From assembly GCA_944385925.1 (NCBI GenBank), contig CALWZE010000078.1, forward strand, positions 1 to 33,795: 33,795 nucleotides of DNA. The letters are read 5' to 3'. The first letter of the stretch is position 1, and each line of letters begins with the position of its first letter. Position numbers and translations under genes: made by a program. The notes beneath the pieces are model-generated. The model was not told the DNA's origin. It ran no database searches and saw only the letters and a program-made list of their open reading frames with translations. Positions 25,676 through 33,564 of this stretch are shown here, in pieces. The stretch is from an uncultured Clostridia bacterium (GTDB lineage Bacteria; Bacillota; Clostridia; Oscillospirales; Ruminococcaceae).

Positions 25676-25952
25676 TTACAAACTCTCTCCTTTTCCAGAT
25701 AATAACGAAAGCACCTAATCCGCCTGCGGCAAGGTTTGCTGTCATCAGGGTCAGCAGCAGGACGCCGCTTGCCGGATTGACCGTAAAATATACCCAGGCC
25801 ACAGCCGCCAGATAGACCAGCTGCCACAGCAGCAAAGCCGCAAGAAAGCAGACCGCGCTGCGCCGCCTGTTTCGCCGCTCCAACCGGTCCCGAAGCTCCC
25901 ATTCATGCAGCCGGGGCGGGTTTTCCCGCTCAAAATCAAAATAATTCTTCAT
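25668..25952 (-). CDS. Small two-segment membrane protein in the ECF sigma operon
   Basis: A 94-residue protein with a charged, arginine-rich cytoplasmic N-terminus (ERENPPRLHEWELRDRLERR) and two membrane segments (about 33-56 and 62-86). I do not recognise the family. It lacks the HxxxCxxC motif of ZAS anti-sigma factors. Its position, overlapping the sigma gene by 17 bases, suggests that it regulates the sigma factor or is cotranscribed with it for envelope function. Confidence 0.75.
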   Translation of the reverse strand: MKNYFDFERENPPRLHEWELRDRLERRNRRRSAVCFLAALLLWQLVYLAAVAWVYFTVNPASGVLLLTLMTANLAAGGLGAFVIIWKRREFVNV

Positions 25953-26430
25953 CCTGCAGCCTCTCTTTCAGCAATGCGCGCGCTTTACTCAGCCGGGATT
26001 TCACCGTACCCGGCGGCACGCCGAGCGCCTCAGCAGTCCCATTGATTTCCAGACCGTAAAAATAATACAGGATCACCGCCATGCGCAGTTTTTCCGGCAG
26101 TTCGTCCACCGCGCTGCGCAGCTGGGCGTCCTCTTCCGGGTATTCCTGCGCCGGAACCGATTCCAGCGCGCGATCCTTCTCCTCATTAGAGGAAAAACCG
26201 TTGAAGAGCCTGCTCACCGCGCGCCGCCGCAGCCTGTCCCGGTAAAGGTTGACGCAGATCCTTGTCAGCCACCCTTCAAAAGGTTTCTGCGGATCATACC
26301 GCGCATAGGCGGCATAGGCGCGCAGCCAGGTATCCTGATACAGGTCTTCGGCATCCTGCCGCTCGCCGCAAAGCTTCAGGCACAATCCAAACAGCCTGCG
26401 TCCACAGGTCCTGATCCGCTCCTCAAACAC
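25936..26430 (-). CDS. ECF-type RNA polymerase sigma factor
   Basis: A 164-residue group 4 sigma factor. Region 2 lies at about 10-75, with ERQDAEDLYQDTWLRAY and FEGWLTRICVNLYRDRLR. Region 4 lies at about 110-160, with ELPEKLRMAVILYYFYGL and GVPPGTVKSRLSKARALL, the helix-turn-helix that binds the -35 element. The start is GTG at 26430 after GGGGGACGCGGAAG. Regions 3 and 1 are absent, as expected for ECF factors. An ECF-type promoter directly upstream (26456-26483) suggests that it controls its own operon. Confidence 0.92.
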   Translation of the reverse strand: MFEERIRTCGRRLFGLCLKLCGERQDAEDLYQDTWLRAYAAYARYDPQKPFEGWLTRICVNLYRDRLRRRAVSRLFNGFSSNEEKDRALESVPAQEYPEEDAQLRSAVDELPEKLRMAVILYYFYGLEINGTAEALGVPPGTVKSRLSKARALLKERLQDEELF

Positions 26431-26455
26431 CTTCCGCGTCCCCCTTTCACCTTTA

Positions 26456-26483
26456 TATACGCAGCAGCATCCGCGGCGGTTCA
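26456..26483 (-). promoter_or_regulatory. ECF sigma-type promoter of the sigma operon (probable self-regulation)
   Basis: Read on the minus strand: TGAACC (plus 26478-26483), a 16-base spacer and CGTATA (plus 26456-26461). This is close to the sigma-W-type pattern TGAAAC-N16-CGTA. It would start RNA about 20 bases before the GTG. Confidence 0.65.
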
Positions 26484-27215
26484 GCTCTATTTATAAATTT
26501 TTTGAAAATGACGCTTCGCCCGATTCGCAGCGCCGGATTTTCGGTTATCCTGTTGTATTTCGCCCGGTCCGGCCATTGGCACAAACGGTAACCGGCACTC
26601 CCGGATTTTTTAATACTGACCGAAAACAGCGAAGCATTCCTTTTTGCTGCGCGGCGCCGCTGCGTTTGTAGGGCTTTATGCGCGCGGTACAGGACGCGGT
26701 ATGCGTTGGCCGACGCTTCCCGCCATCCTTGCAGATTCCGACTCCATCTTTTCTTTATTGTAAACGCTTGGCCGTCTTTTTCGCAATCCACAAACTGCAC
26801 GCCGGCGAAGCGCGGGCTTTTGTCTCGCTTTGGCCCGATAGCGGGGCTTGCAGCTCCTTTGCCTTTTTAGATACCGGAGGTAGACTCGCATATCCTGCCG
26901 CCGCTGCCCTCATAAAATAACACGGACTGAAAAAACGCTTTCTCCCTTTTTCCTTCGCGGGTCTTTTTGCGCTTAATAGCCTGAACATCGCTTCTCCTGG
27001 CCCATATACGCAAATTGCCGATATATTTCATGAGATGCGGATGAATGTAATTTTTTCGCATCGCCCGCTCTGCAACAGTATTTGAACAGACAATCGTTGT
27101 TCCATCAAAAGCACTTTATCCATTGCATTTTCCGTTTTCCGCCTGCTTCACTCCATGTTTGAAACGAATACTTTGCCGGGGAGATTTACCGGAAAAGCCG
27201 AAAGGGTTTGCAGAA
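26484..27215. other. Long gap with no gene recognised
   Basis: Between the ECF promoter and the trpB2 terminator I see only short frames on both strands with no family resemblance and no ribosome sites. No tRNA or known RNA motif was found. It may be a decayed region. Confidence 0.5.
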
Positions 27216-27262
27216 AAACACCGGCGCCTTTCTGTGCTGAAACGCATGGAAGGCGCCGGTAT
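27210..27262 (-). terminator. Intrinsic terminator of trpB2
   Basis: Stem ACCGGCGCCTT / AAGGCGCCGGT (27220-27230 and 27250-27260) with a 19-base loop, followed on the minus strand by GTTTTTCTG. Confidence 0.75.
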
Positions 27263-27302
27263 TTCAATCTTTTATTTCACTTTTTTCTCGCGCCCGCGCC
27301 CT

Positions 27303-28679
27303 TTATTCCGGCAGTACGGGCAATCCTGCAAGACCTTTCTGAATATCCTCGTCGGTGGGGATATAGTCGGTCATGTTGCCGTTGTTGAACTTCTCATAGG
27401 CATACAGGTCAAAGTAGCCGGTACCGGTCAGACCAAACAGGATCGTTTTTTCCTCGCCTGTCTCCTTGCATTTAAGCGCCTCGTCGATCGCGACGCGGAT
27501 CGCATGGCTGCTTTCCGGGGCGGGCAAAATACCTTCAACCCGAGCAAACATTTCCGCCGCTTCAAATACTTTTGTCTGCTCGACACTGCGTGCCTCCAGC
27601 AGACCGTCGGCGTGAAGCTGGGACAGGATCGAGCTCATACCGTGATACCGCAGGCCGCCCGCGTGGTTCGCAGAGGGGATAAATCCGCTGCCGAGAGTGT
27701 ACATCTTTGCAAGCGGAGTGACCATGCCGGTGTCGCAGTAGTCATACGCAAATTTTCCGCGTGTCAGGCTCGGGCAGCTTGCCGGCTCAACGGCGATAAA
27801 CTGATAATCCGCCTCGCCGCGCAGCTTTTCCCGCATGAAGGGGGCGATCAGGCCGCCGAGGTTGCTGCCGCCGCCGGCACATCCGATGATAATGTCCGGC
27901 TTGACGCCGTATTTGTCCATTGCGGTCTTGGATTCAAGGCCGATGACACTCTGATGCAGCATAACCTGAGACAGCACGCTGCCCAGCACGTAGCGATACC
28001 CTTCATGGGTGGTCGCCGCTTCGACCGCCTCGCTGATGGCGCAGCCGAGGCTTCCGGACGTCCCCGGGAACTGCTCGAGTATCCGGCGTCCAACGGCGGT
28101 CTCGGTGGAGGGCGAAGGGGTGACCGAAGCGCCGTAGGTACGCATAACCTCGCGGCGGAACGGCTTCTGCTCATAGGAGACCTTGACCATATAGACCTTG
28201 CAGTCCAGTCCGAAATACGCGCAGGCCATCGACAGCGCCGTGCCCCACTGGCCCGCACCGGTCTCGGTCGTTACCCCTTTGAGGCCCTGCTGCTTGGCGT
28301 AATAGGCCTGTGCGACCGCACTGTTCAGCTTATGGCTGCCGGAAGTATTGTTTCCTTCGAACTTATAATAGATCTTTGCCGGGGTACCGAGCTTTTTTTC
28401 CAGGCAATAAGCACGGACCAGCGGCGACGGACGATACATCTTGTAGAAGTTACGGATCTCTTCGGGGATATCGAAACAGGGGGTCGTGTCGTCCAGCTCC
28501 TGGCGGACCAGCTCGTCACAGAATACCGGGCGAAGGTCCTCAAAGGTCATCGGCTGGAAGGTTGCGGGATTGAGCAGCGGCGCGGGCTTGTTTTTCATAT
28601 CCGCGCGCAGATTATACCACTGCCGGGGCAGCTCGTCCTCGCTGAGATAGATTTTGTAGGGGATTTCCTTGTTTGCCAT
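27303..28679 (-). CDS. trpB: TrpB2-type tryptophan synthase beta chain (PLP enzyme)
   Basis: Pyridoxal-phosphate enzyme that joins indole and serine to make tryptophan. At 458 residues it has the longer N-terminus of the TrpB2 subfamily (MANKEIPYKIYLSEDELPRQ) rather than the roughly 400 residues of TrpB1. The PLP lysine is Lys117 in TSGSHKLNSAVAQ, and the phosphate-binding loop is GCAGGGSNLGG. The ATG at 28679 is preceded by AAAGGAG; the frame runs on to 28913 through the T-box leader and is not coding there. There is no trpA or other trp gene in the window. TrpB2 enzymes often act without TrpA on free indole, so indole salvage is likely. A tryptophan T-box controls it. Confidence 0.93.
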   Translation of the reverse strand: MANKEIPYKIYLSEDELPRQWYNLRADMKNKPAPLLNPATFQPMTFEDLRPVFCDELVRQELDDTTPCFDIPEEIRNFYKMYRPSPLVRAYCLEKKLGTPAKIYYKFEGNNTSGSHKLNSAVAQAYYAKQQGLKGVTTETGAGQWGTALSMACAYFGLDCKVYMVKVSYEQKPFRREVMRTYGASVTPSPSTETAVGRRILEQFPGTSGSLGCAISEAVEAATTHEGYRYVLGSVLSQVMLHQSVIGLESKTAMDKYGVKPDIIIGCAGGGSNLGGLIAPFMREKLRGEADYQFIAVEPASCPSLTRGKFAYDYCDTGMVTPLAKMYTLGSGFIPSANHAGGLRYHGMSSILSQLHADGLLEARSVEQTKVFEAAEMFARVEGILPAPESSHAIRVAIDEALKCKETGEEKTILFGLTGTGYFDLYAYEKFNNGNMTDYIPTDEDIQKGLAGLPVLPE

Positions 28680-28699
28680 AATGGGCTCCTTTCCTGCGC

Positions 28700-29054
28700 C
28701 GGAATACGGCGCCAACTGCGCGGGACAAAACAAAACGCTCCTGTCCCGCAGAATCTTCTCTGCTGGGACAGGAGCGGAAAATCCGTTCCTGCGGTGCCAC
28801 CCGGCTTGGCGCATCCTGCGCCCGCTCAGCGCGCACCGGCGTCCGCGGTCCATCCCACGAAATCGCTTATGCGCCGGCGTTTGGTAACGGAGCGCCCTTT
28901 CTCCGTCTTGCATACTGTGCGCCGCTCAACACCCGGCGCGGTTCCGCTCGCCCTTGAAAGCCCATTCAAACCGCCGCTTTGCACCGCCATCCCACCGCCG
29001 GCGGCTCTCTTTGCCAAAGTCTGCACGATCCTACTTATACTTTCGCATCGGTTT
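28700..29054 (-). promoter_or_regulatory. Trp-specific T-box riboswitch upstream of trpB2
   Basis: The transcribed leader of about 350 bases carries the T-box sequence GGGTGGCACCGCAGG (plus 28788-28802), which pairs with the tRNA acceptor end. In Stem I, GAAAG near the 5' end pairs with CTTTC, and an AGTA / GAA loop-E pair lies inside it. Directly after GAA comes TGG (plus 28962-28964), the Trp specifier codon. The T-box UGGC would pair with the GCCA end expected of tRNA-Trp. High uncharged tRNA-Trp should therefore allow read-through of the terminator at 28736-28776. Confidence 0.88.
28726..28776 (-). terminator. Regulated terminator of the T-box leader
   Basis: Long stem CGCTCCTGTCCC / GGGACAGGAGCG with further pairing inside (28736-28776), followed on the minus strand by TTTTGTTTTG. 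Part of its 5' arm is downstream of the T-box, as needed for the competing antiterminator. Confidence 0.88.
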
Positions 29055-29060
29055 GAATGG

Positions 29061-29089
29061 ATTTTATCACCCCAAAGCGTGAAAGTCAA
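29061..29089 (-). promoter_or_regulatory. Sigma-A promoter of the T-box/trpB2 transcript
   Basis: Read on the minus strand: TTGACT (plus 29084-29089), a 17-base spacer and TAAAAT (plus 29061-29066). The sequence from 29090 to 29486 shows no gene. Confidence 0.75.
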
Positions 29090-29486
29090 GTGTTTTTTCA
29101 GCCCTGTTCCTGCGATTTCCTGCCTTGCGGCAGAAGGGCAAAATAGTGGTCGGAGGCTCTTTTGTGCTGATTTTTTCCGCCGAGATTTCAAGACAAATTC
29201 CTGCGGCGGCGTGTGTTTATTGCAGCTTTTCTGAAAAAGGACCCCTGATGATCTGTTTTCCTTCGAAACCGATTTTCCTTATCCCCGGCAAACGAATACA
29301 TCTGCACTCCCGCTTTACGACTTTGGGCGCCGTATCAGGTCTTCCCGGCCGATTCTGCGGCATATTAAGCTTATCGCCATCCAATCCCTTTTTGCATGGC
29401 AGGCCATTTCGGATCCTGATAAGACTTTTCCGCCTTATATACAGGTTCATTTTATAGCCGCGATATTACCGTGACCAAATATGCCA

Positions 29487-29521
29487 TAAAAAAAGCGGAG
29501 AAAGCAATTTGCTTTCTCCGC
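29487..29521 (-). terminator. Intrinsic terminator of the rpiB-dhaK-dhaL operon
   Basis: Stem GCGGAGAAAGC / GCTTTCTCCGC (29495-29505 and 29511-29521) followed on the minus strand by seven T. Confidence 0.92.
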
Positions 29522-29535
29522 GCTTTTCCGTTTTA

Positions 29536-30180
29536 TCAGCCAAGCAGTTCCTTAGCCGTCTTTGCCATCGAGTCCAGAATCAGCCAGCAGCTGGTTGCAC
29601 CGGCATCCAGCACCCCGCGGGAGCGCTCGCCCAACCGGCTTGCGCGGCCGATTTTCGCGACCATGTTTTCGGTCGACTGCCAGCCCGCTTTTGCCGCAGC
29701 GTCCATCTCATCCAGCGCCGCCGCAAAGTCCTTGCCCTGTTCAACCGCCGTCCGCATCGCCTCAACCGCAGGGCAGAGGGTATCCAGCAGGGTCTTGTCT
29801 CCAACCTTGGCGCTGCCGATATCCTGAATGCCGGCAAGTCCTTCCTCCAGCATGGCAAGGAAGGTCTCGGCATCAATTTCCGCTTTCCCCTCCGACTGGG
29901 TGGAGAGGCCCTCGAAAAACACACTGTACAGCGGGCCCATCGAACCGCCAATGTCGTCCATCAGGGTTTCGCTCAGCACCATGAACGCGCTGCTCATGTC
30001 GTGTTCCCCTTCCGCAAGCCGCTCGCCGCAGAGGGTGAATCCCTTGTTCATATTGATGCCGTGGTCGCCGTCGCCGATTTTGCCGTCCACCTCGCTGAGG
30101 AAGTCCTTGTTCTGCTGGATGGTGGCGACAAGGCCGGTGACCAGCTTTACACCTGCTTTATTTGTAAAGGTCATTATCAT
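29536..30180 (-). CDS. dhaL: Dihydroxyacetone kinase ADP-binding subunit DhaL
   Basis: Nucleotide-binding subunit of a two- or three-part dihydroxyacetone-type kinase. The 214-residue length is normal for DhaL. The Mg-ADP site is seen in KIGDGDHGINMNKGF (Asp37 and Asp39, His40). A helical barrel with GGSMGPLYSVFF and ATSCWLILDS blocks follows. In PTS-type systems, DhaL keeps a bound ADP that is rephosphorylated by DhaM. No dhaM is present in the window, so it may be elsewhere. The ATG at 30180 follows AAGGAG closely; a second ATG two codons on is possible. It lies 30 bases after dhaK. Confidence 0.93.
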   Translation of the reverse strand: MIMTFTNKAGVKLVTGLVATIQQNKDFLSEVDGKIGDGDHGINMNKGFTLCGERLAEGEHDMSSAFMVLSETLMDDIGGSMGPLYSVFFEGLSTQSEGKAEIDAETFLAMLEEGLAGIQDIGSAKVGDKTLLDTLCPAVEAMRTAVEQGKDFAAALDEMDAAAKAGWQSTENMVAKIGRASRLGERSRGVLDAGATSCWLILDSMAKTAKELLG

Positions 30181-30210
30181 TCTGCTCCTTGTTTTATTTG
30201 CCTGTTTGCA

Positions 30211-31209
30211 TTAAAGCTGCTTGAGCGCAACCGAATCCGCCTGCATATCGATGCAGGCTTTCAATTCCTCGTCCAGTTTCATGACCGTCAGGGTCACACC
30301 CATCATTTCCAGCGAGGTGAAGTAGTTGCCGACATAGGCTTTGTGTACCTTGATCCCCTTCTGGGCGAGAATTTCCTCAACCGTGTCATAGACGATGTAC
30401 TGCTCCATGACCGGGGTCGCGCCCAGGCCGGACAGAACGATCGCCACCTCGTCGCCGGACTCGAAGGGCAGATCCGGCAGGATGCGGTCCAGCATGATTT
30501 TGGCCATCTCGGACGCCGGCACAATATCCCGGACCTCGACGCCCGGTTCGCCGTGATGTCCGATACCGACCTCCATTTTGCCGTCCTCGATGGAAAAGTT
30601 CGGATGACCGACAGCCGGAATGGTGCAGGGCGCAGTGCCGATACCGATCGAACGGGTATTATTGATCGCCTTCTGCGCCGCCGCGATGACCTCGTCCAGG
30701 CTTGCGCCCATTGCGGCCTTGGCGCCGCCGACCTTCCACATCAGCACCTCGCCCGCGACGCCGCGCCGTTTCTCCAGCTCATCCTTGCCGGCCGAAGCGC
30801 AGTCATCGTTTGCGACAACCGTTTTGACCTCAATGCCCGCCGCCTTCGCTTTGCGCATCGCCATCTTGACGTTCATGTTGTCACCGGCATAATTGCCGTA
30901 CAGCACCGCAACGCCTTTTCCCGCGTCCGCTGCCTTGATCGCGTCCAGGAACGCCGCAGCCGTCGGCGAGCTGAAAATCTCGCCCACCGCGACCGCGTCG
31001 CACATGTTGCGGCCGATATAGCCGATAAAGGCGGGTTTATGGCCCGAGCCGCCGCCGGTCACGACGCCGACCTTTCCCTCCACCGGCGCGTTGACATATT
31101 TGACAACGCGGCTGTTCTCGGTGGGTGCAACCAGCTCTTTGTTGGCCTTCAAGAAGCCCTTGAGCATGTCCTCAACGACAAAATCCGGATTGTTGACAAT
31201 TCGATTCAT
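30211..31209 (-). CDS. dhaK: Dihydroxyacetone kinase substrate-binding subunit DhaK
   Basis: Subunit that binds the ketose covalently through a histidine and accepts phosphate from DhaL. The 332-residue protein has GGGSGHKPAF at 52-61, the catalytic Asp110 in NYAGDNMN and the substrate-binding His219 in HHGEPG at 218-223. It is the short DhaK form, without the fused ATP-binding domain of single-chain kinases. I use the ATG at 31209, which has a GGAGAAGGAAAG leader; the frame opens at 31227 with a TTG. With an RpiB-like isomerase next to it, the substrate may be a tetrulose such as erythrulose rather than dihydroxyacetone. Confidence 0.93.
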   Translation of the reverse strand: MNRIVNNPDFVVEDMLKGFLKANKELVAPTENSRVVKYVNAPVEGKVGVVTGGGSGHKPAFIGYIGRNMCDAVAVGEIFSSPTAAAFLDAIKAADAGKGVAVLYGNYAGDNMNVKMAMRKAKAAGIEVKTVVANDDCASAGKDELEKRRGVAGEVLMWKVGGAKAAMGASLDEVIAAAQKAINNTRSIGIGTAPCTIPAVGHPNFSIEDGKMEVGIGHHGEPGVEVRDIVPASEMAKIMLDRILPDLPFESGDEVAIVLSGLGATPVMEQYIVYDTVEEILAQKGIKVHKAYVGNYFTSLEMMGVTLTVMKLDEELKACIDMQADSVALKQL

Positions 31210-31227
31210 CTTTCCTTCTCCCCGCAA

Positions 31228-31680
31228 TTACTTGGAATACATTTTGTCAATCTCGTTGATTCTGGCAACCTTCGGCGCAGAGCCGCCGCCTGCAAAATCG
31301 CAGCCAAGCCAGATGTCCAGCAGATATTTTGCCAGCTCCTCGCCGATGACCCGCTCGCCCATGCAGAGGATCTGACAATCGTTGCTCTTTCTCGAGCGCT
31401 CGGTGGAAAACGGGTCGTGGCAGACTGCCGCACGGATACCCGGAACCTTGTTCGCGGTAATGCACATGCCGATTCCCGTCCCGCAGACCAGAACGCCGCG
31501 GTCATATTCTCCATCCGCGACCGCGCGCGCAACCGCGTGCGCCACATCCGGATAAAGCACGATCTCGCCCGCATCCGCGCCGAAATCCTTTACTTCAATT
31601 CCTTCTTTTTTCAGCAGATGTTCATACAGAACCATTTTAAGGCGATATGCCGCCTCATCGCAGCCAATCGCGATTTTCAT
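31228..31680 (-). CDS. RpiB/LacA/LacB-family sugar-phosphate isomerase
   Basis: A 150-residue aldose-ketose isomerase of the RpiB family. The active-site Cys66 lies in VCGTGIGM, and the KVPGIRAAVCHDPFSTERSR block is typical. The N-terminus reads MKIAIGCDEAAYRLK where ordinary RpiB has SDHAG, so the His is replaced by Glu9. This variant, together with dhaK and dhaL, fits a specialised isomerase of a kinase-made sugar phosphate, for example a tetrulose phosphate in erythritol or threitol use. It is the first gene of the operon, with GGGAGGAG before the ATG, 19 bases from dhaK. Confidence 0.88.
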   Translation of the reverse strand: MKIAIGCDEAAYRLKMVLYEHLLKKEGIEVKDFGADAGEIVLYPDVAHAVARAVADGEYDRGVLVCGTGIGMCITANKVPGIRAAVCHDPFSTERSRKSNDCQILCMGERVIGEELAKYLLDIWLGCDFAGGGSAPKVARINEIDKMYSK

Positions 31681-31716
31681 TCAATTCTCCTCCCAACTAT
31701 TTCTGTGCAATATAGC

Positions 31717-31730
31717 AGAATTCGTTTACA
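31717..31730 (-). promoter_or_regulatory. cre-like catabolite repression site
   Basis: The minus-strand sequence TGTAAACGAATTCT fits the CcpA cre pattern TGWAARCGYTWNCW at 11 of 13 fixed positions. It lies right at the expected transcription start, where bound CcpA would block the promoter. Confidence 0.55.
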
Positions 31731-31758
31731 TTATAGCACATTTAATTTGGTTTGTCTG
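31730..31758 (-). promoter_or_regulatory. Sigma-A promoter of the rpiB-dhaK-dhaL operon
   Basis: Read on the minus strand: CAGACA (plus 31753-31758), a 17-base spacer and TATAAT (plus 31730-31735) with an extended -10 TG. Confidence 0.7.
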
Positions 31759-32860
31759 CACCGTTTTCTTGTCTCTTTTTAAGTAAATGACTGCTGCCCG
31801 ATTCAACAAATAGTGCTTATCCTTTTTGCCTGCTCCGCACCATTTTTGACGGCTGCACGAGAAAGCATCAGCATCTGCTAATCCTGTTATTTTATATTTT
31901 CTTTCGCTTTTCTTTTCCTGTTTTCTGCAAAAGCCTTTTTGCGGATCGCGGTTCCGCTATTGCCTTCATGATGCAGGAAAACCGCTGCAAAGTTATCTGC
32001 TAATTTTTCAACATCTTTCTTTTTTCCCGTTTACAGTCTGCCGCCGCATTGTTTAAGCCGGCTCGCCATTCAAAATGATGCGCCAGATTTAACAAGTGAT
32101 CTCTGTTTTTACGCATTGACTGTTCTAATCAATTGCAGGATTTTCTGCGACCAGGTATTGATAGAAAACCGGCTGCCAAAGCCGCACCTGCCTTTTTTCC
32201 TGCTGCAAATTTCCTTTTACCTCGAAAAACGTGTGCACAACATTACGCATCAGGAAATTATTTATTCGTTTTTTCTGCGCCTGCGCAAAGCTCAAATAAC
32301 GATATTGAAAATAGCGGAAATGTTTTCCTGGGCAACAATTCCAGAAATCTGCCTTTTTTTGATTTTGAATCCCCAATTAAGCCGGGTAATTGTGTAACCC
32401 CTCGGAGGGCTTCACCTCAGCATCCCTACAAGAGCGCTGAAAATTTGCTGCTTGCATCTCCCAACACTCTTTAAACGGGCGCTGTGATTATTCAAATCGT
32501 CCCTTGTGCAAGAATCAGATTGTTATTACATTTTTCTCGCATCTCACGATACTTGAAACATAGGCTTTTTTACACAGCGAAGATTCGGTTTGTTGTTTTG
32601 CAGAAGTATGCAGTCCTGATTCCCTGTTAAGGCTGAGGCTTAGGTGACTTGTAAAGGATAAGATAAAGGCAGGTTCCTTAAGCGACACTTACACGGGCTC
32701 TCTTATAACTTACTTACCACATCGTTCGCAAAGGGATGAATTTCCCTTACCCCGCCCCTCTCTCCAGCGTGCTATATAACAAGCACACGTTGCTTGATTT
32801 TTCTAATAAAAATTTTTACCTTCCCCAAAATGCCGGAATCAATACGGTGCTGTAAACATA
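31759..32860. other. AT-rich gap of about 1.1 kb with no gene recognised
   Basis: The base composition drops clearly below that of the neighbouring genes and long T-rich runs appear on the plus strand. The longest frames (about 90-110 codons near 32.1-32.5 kb) lack ribosome sites and any family resemblance. No RNA gene was seen before the tRNA terminator. Confidence 0.5.
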
Positions 32861-32899
32861 ATAAAAAACCTCGGAAACTGTAGGTTTCCGAGGTTTTTA
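32861..32899. terminator. Terminator after tRNA-Asn
   Basis: Perfect 15-bp stem (32864-32878 with 32884-32898) with A- and T-runs on its flanks. It starts directly after the CCA end of the tRNA on the minus strand. Confidence 0.9.
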
Positions 32900-32975
32900 T
32901 GGCGCCCACTGTTGGACTCGAACCAACGACCCTGCGGTTAACAGCCGCATGCTCTACCGACTGAGCTAAGTAGGC
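32900..32975 (-). tRNA. tRNA-Asn (anticodon GUU)
   Basis: Full cloverleaf of 76 bases on the minus strand: acceptor GCCTACT / AGTGGGC, anticodon stem TGCGG / CCGCA with loop CTGTTAA, T-arm GTTGG / CCAAC, discriminator G and an encoded CCA. The second tRNA of a two-tRNA unit. Confidence 0.96.
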
Positions 32976-33020
32976 ATATTGAGAAAAAAACATTCTCTCA
33001 CAGACGATCTGCGAAAAATG

Positions 33021-33095
33021 TGGTGACCCGTGGGAGAGTCGAACTCCCGTTTAAGGCGTGAGAGGCCTTCGTCTTGACCACTTGACCAACGGGCC
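33021..33095 (-). tRNA. tRNA-Glu (anticodon CUC)
   Basis: Cloverleaf of 75 bases on the minus strand: acceptor GGCCCGT / ACGGGTC, anticodon stem AAGGC / GCCTT with loop CTCTCAC (anticodon CUC), T-arm GGGAG / CTCCC, discriminator A and an encoded CCA. It precedes tRNA-Asn in the same transcript. Confidence 0.95.
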
Positions 33096-33111
33096 GGCTC
33101 CAAGCCTTTTT

Positions 33112-33140
33112 ATTTTAACGGTAATGCACTTTTTTGTCAA
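33112..33140 (-). promoter_or_regulatory. Promoter of the tRNA-Glu/tRNA-Asn unit
   Basis: Read on the minus strand: a consensus TTGACA (plus 33135-33140), a 17-base spacer and TAAAAT (plus 33112-33117), just upstream of tRNA-Glu. Confidence 0.8.
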
Positions 33141-33310
33141 TAACCTGTGCGGCGGGTTTTCCCGTTGCCTGACTGTAAATCAAAAGCAATTGTATTCTGT
33201 GCGTAAATTTTGGAAATATGCGTTTTCCTATTCCTTTTTTCAAAAAACTTTTCTCTATCGCAAAAAGCTGAATTCAGGGCAGGAAGCTGCTCTTGGTTTT
33301 AGTAATCAGC

Positions 33311-33564
33311 CGGCAGTCATAGTCATAAGCTAGGTCGTAGCTTGCGTTGGCTCAGCAAGGTCCTATTACCGGCATGCATTTCAGAGGGCACTGATTTTAT
33401 TTCCATGCAAAACCTGCCTCACAGTCTGTAAAAAGGCAAAAACTGTTTTAACGGCAGTCATCTTCCGCTGGTCCCTTGTTTCAGCAGCTCGCTTCGCTCG
33501 ATGTTAAAAGCAAAAACTTTTTCCAAGACGCCTTGCCCGGCAGAACCGGCGGTTGCCTGCTCAA
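33311..33564 (-). repeat. Dispersed palindrome-ended repeat, copy C
   Basis: Aligns with copy A over its whole length in the same orientation. On the minus strand it has GAGCAGGCAACCGCCGGTTC at the start, GGAAATAAAATCAGTGCC, GCCGGTAATAGGACCTTG and a terminal hairpin AAGCTA / TAGCTT followed by TATGA. The hairpin sequence differs from copy A but can still pair, which points to selection on structure. Its first half is read as the tail of the recombinase frame. Confidence 0.55.

Noticed and set aside
28680-28913. An N-terminal extension of TrpB2 through the upstream region
   Set aside because: The stretch is the T-box and its terminator; the ATG at 28679 has AAAGGAG and gives the normal TrpB2 length.
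27123-29234. A 703-codon plus-strand frame over trpB2 and its leader
   Set aside because: Antisense shadow of trpB2 that also crosses the T-box leader; no ribosome site and no recognisable domain.
29509-31782. A 757-codon plus-strand frame over dhaL, dhaK and rpiB
   Set aside because: Antisense to three well-supported genes, with no motifs of its own.
32116-32474. Small frames of about 90-110 codons in the AT-rich gap
   Set aside because: No ribosome sites, composition-driven hydrophobic content and no family resemblance.
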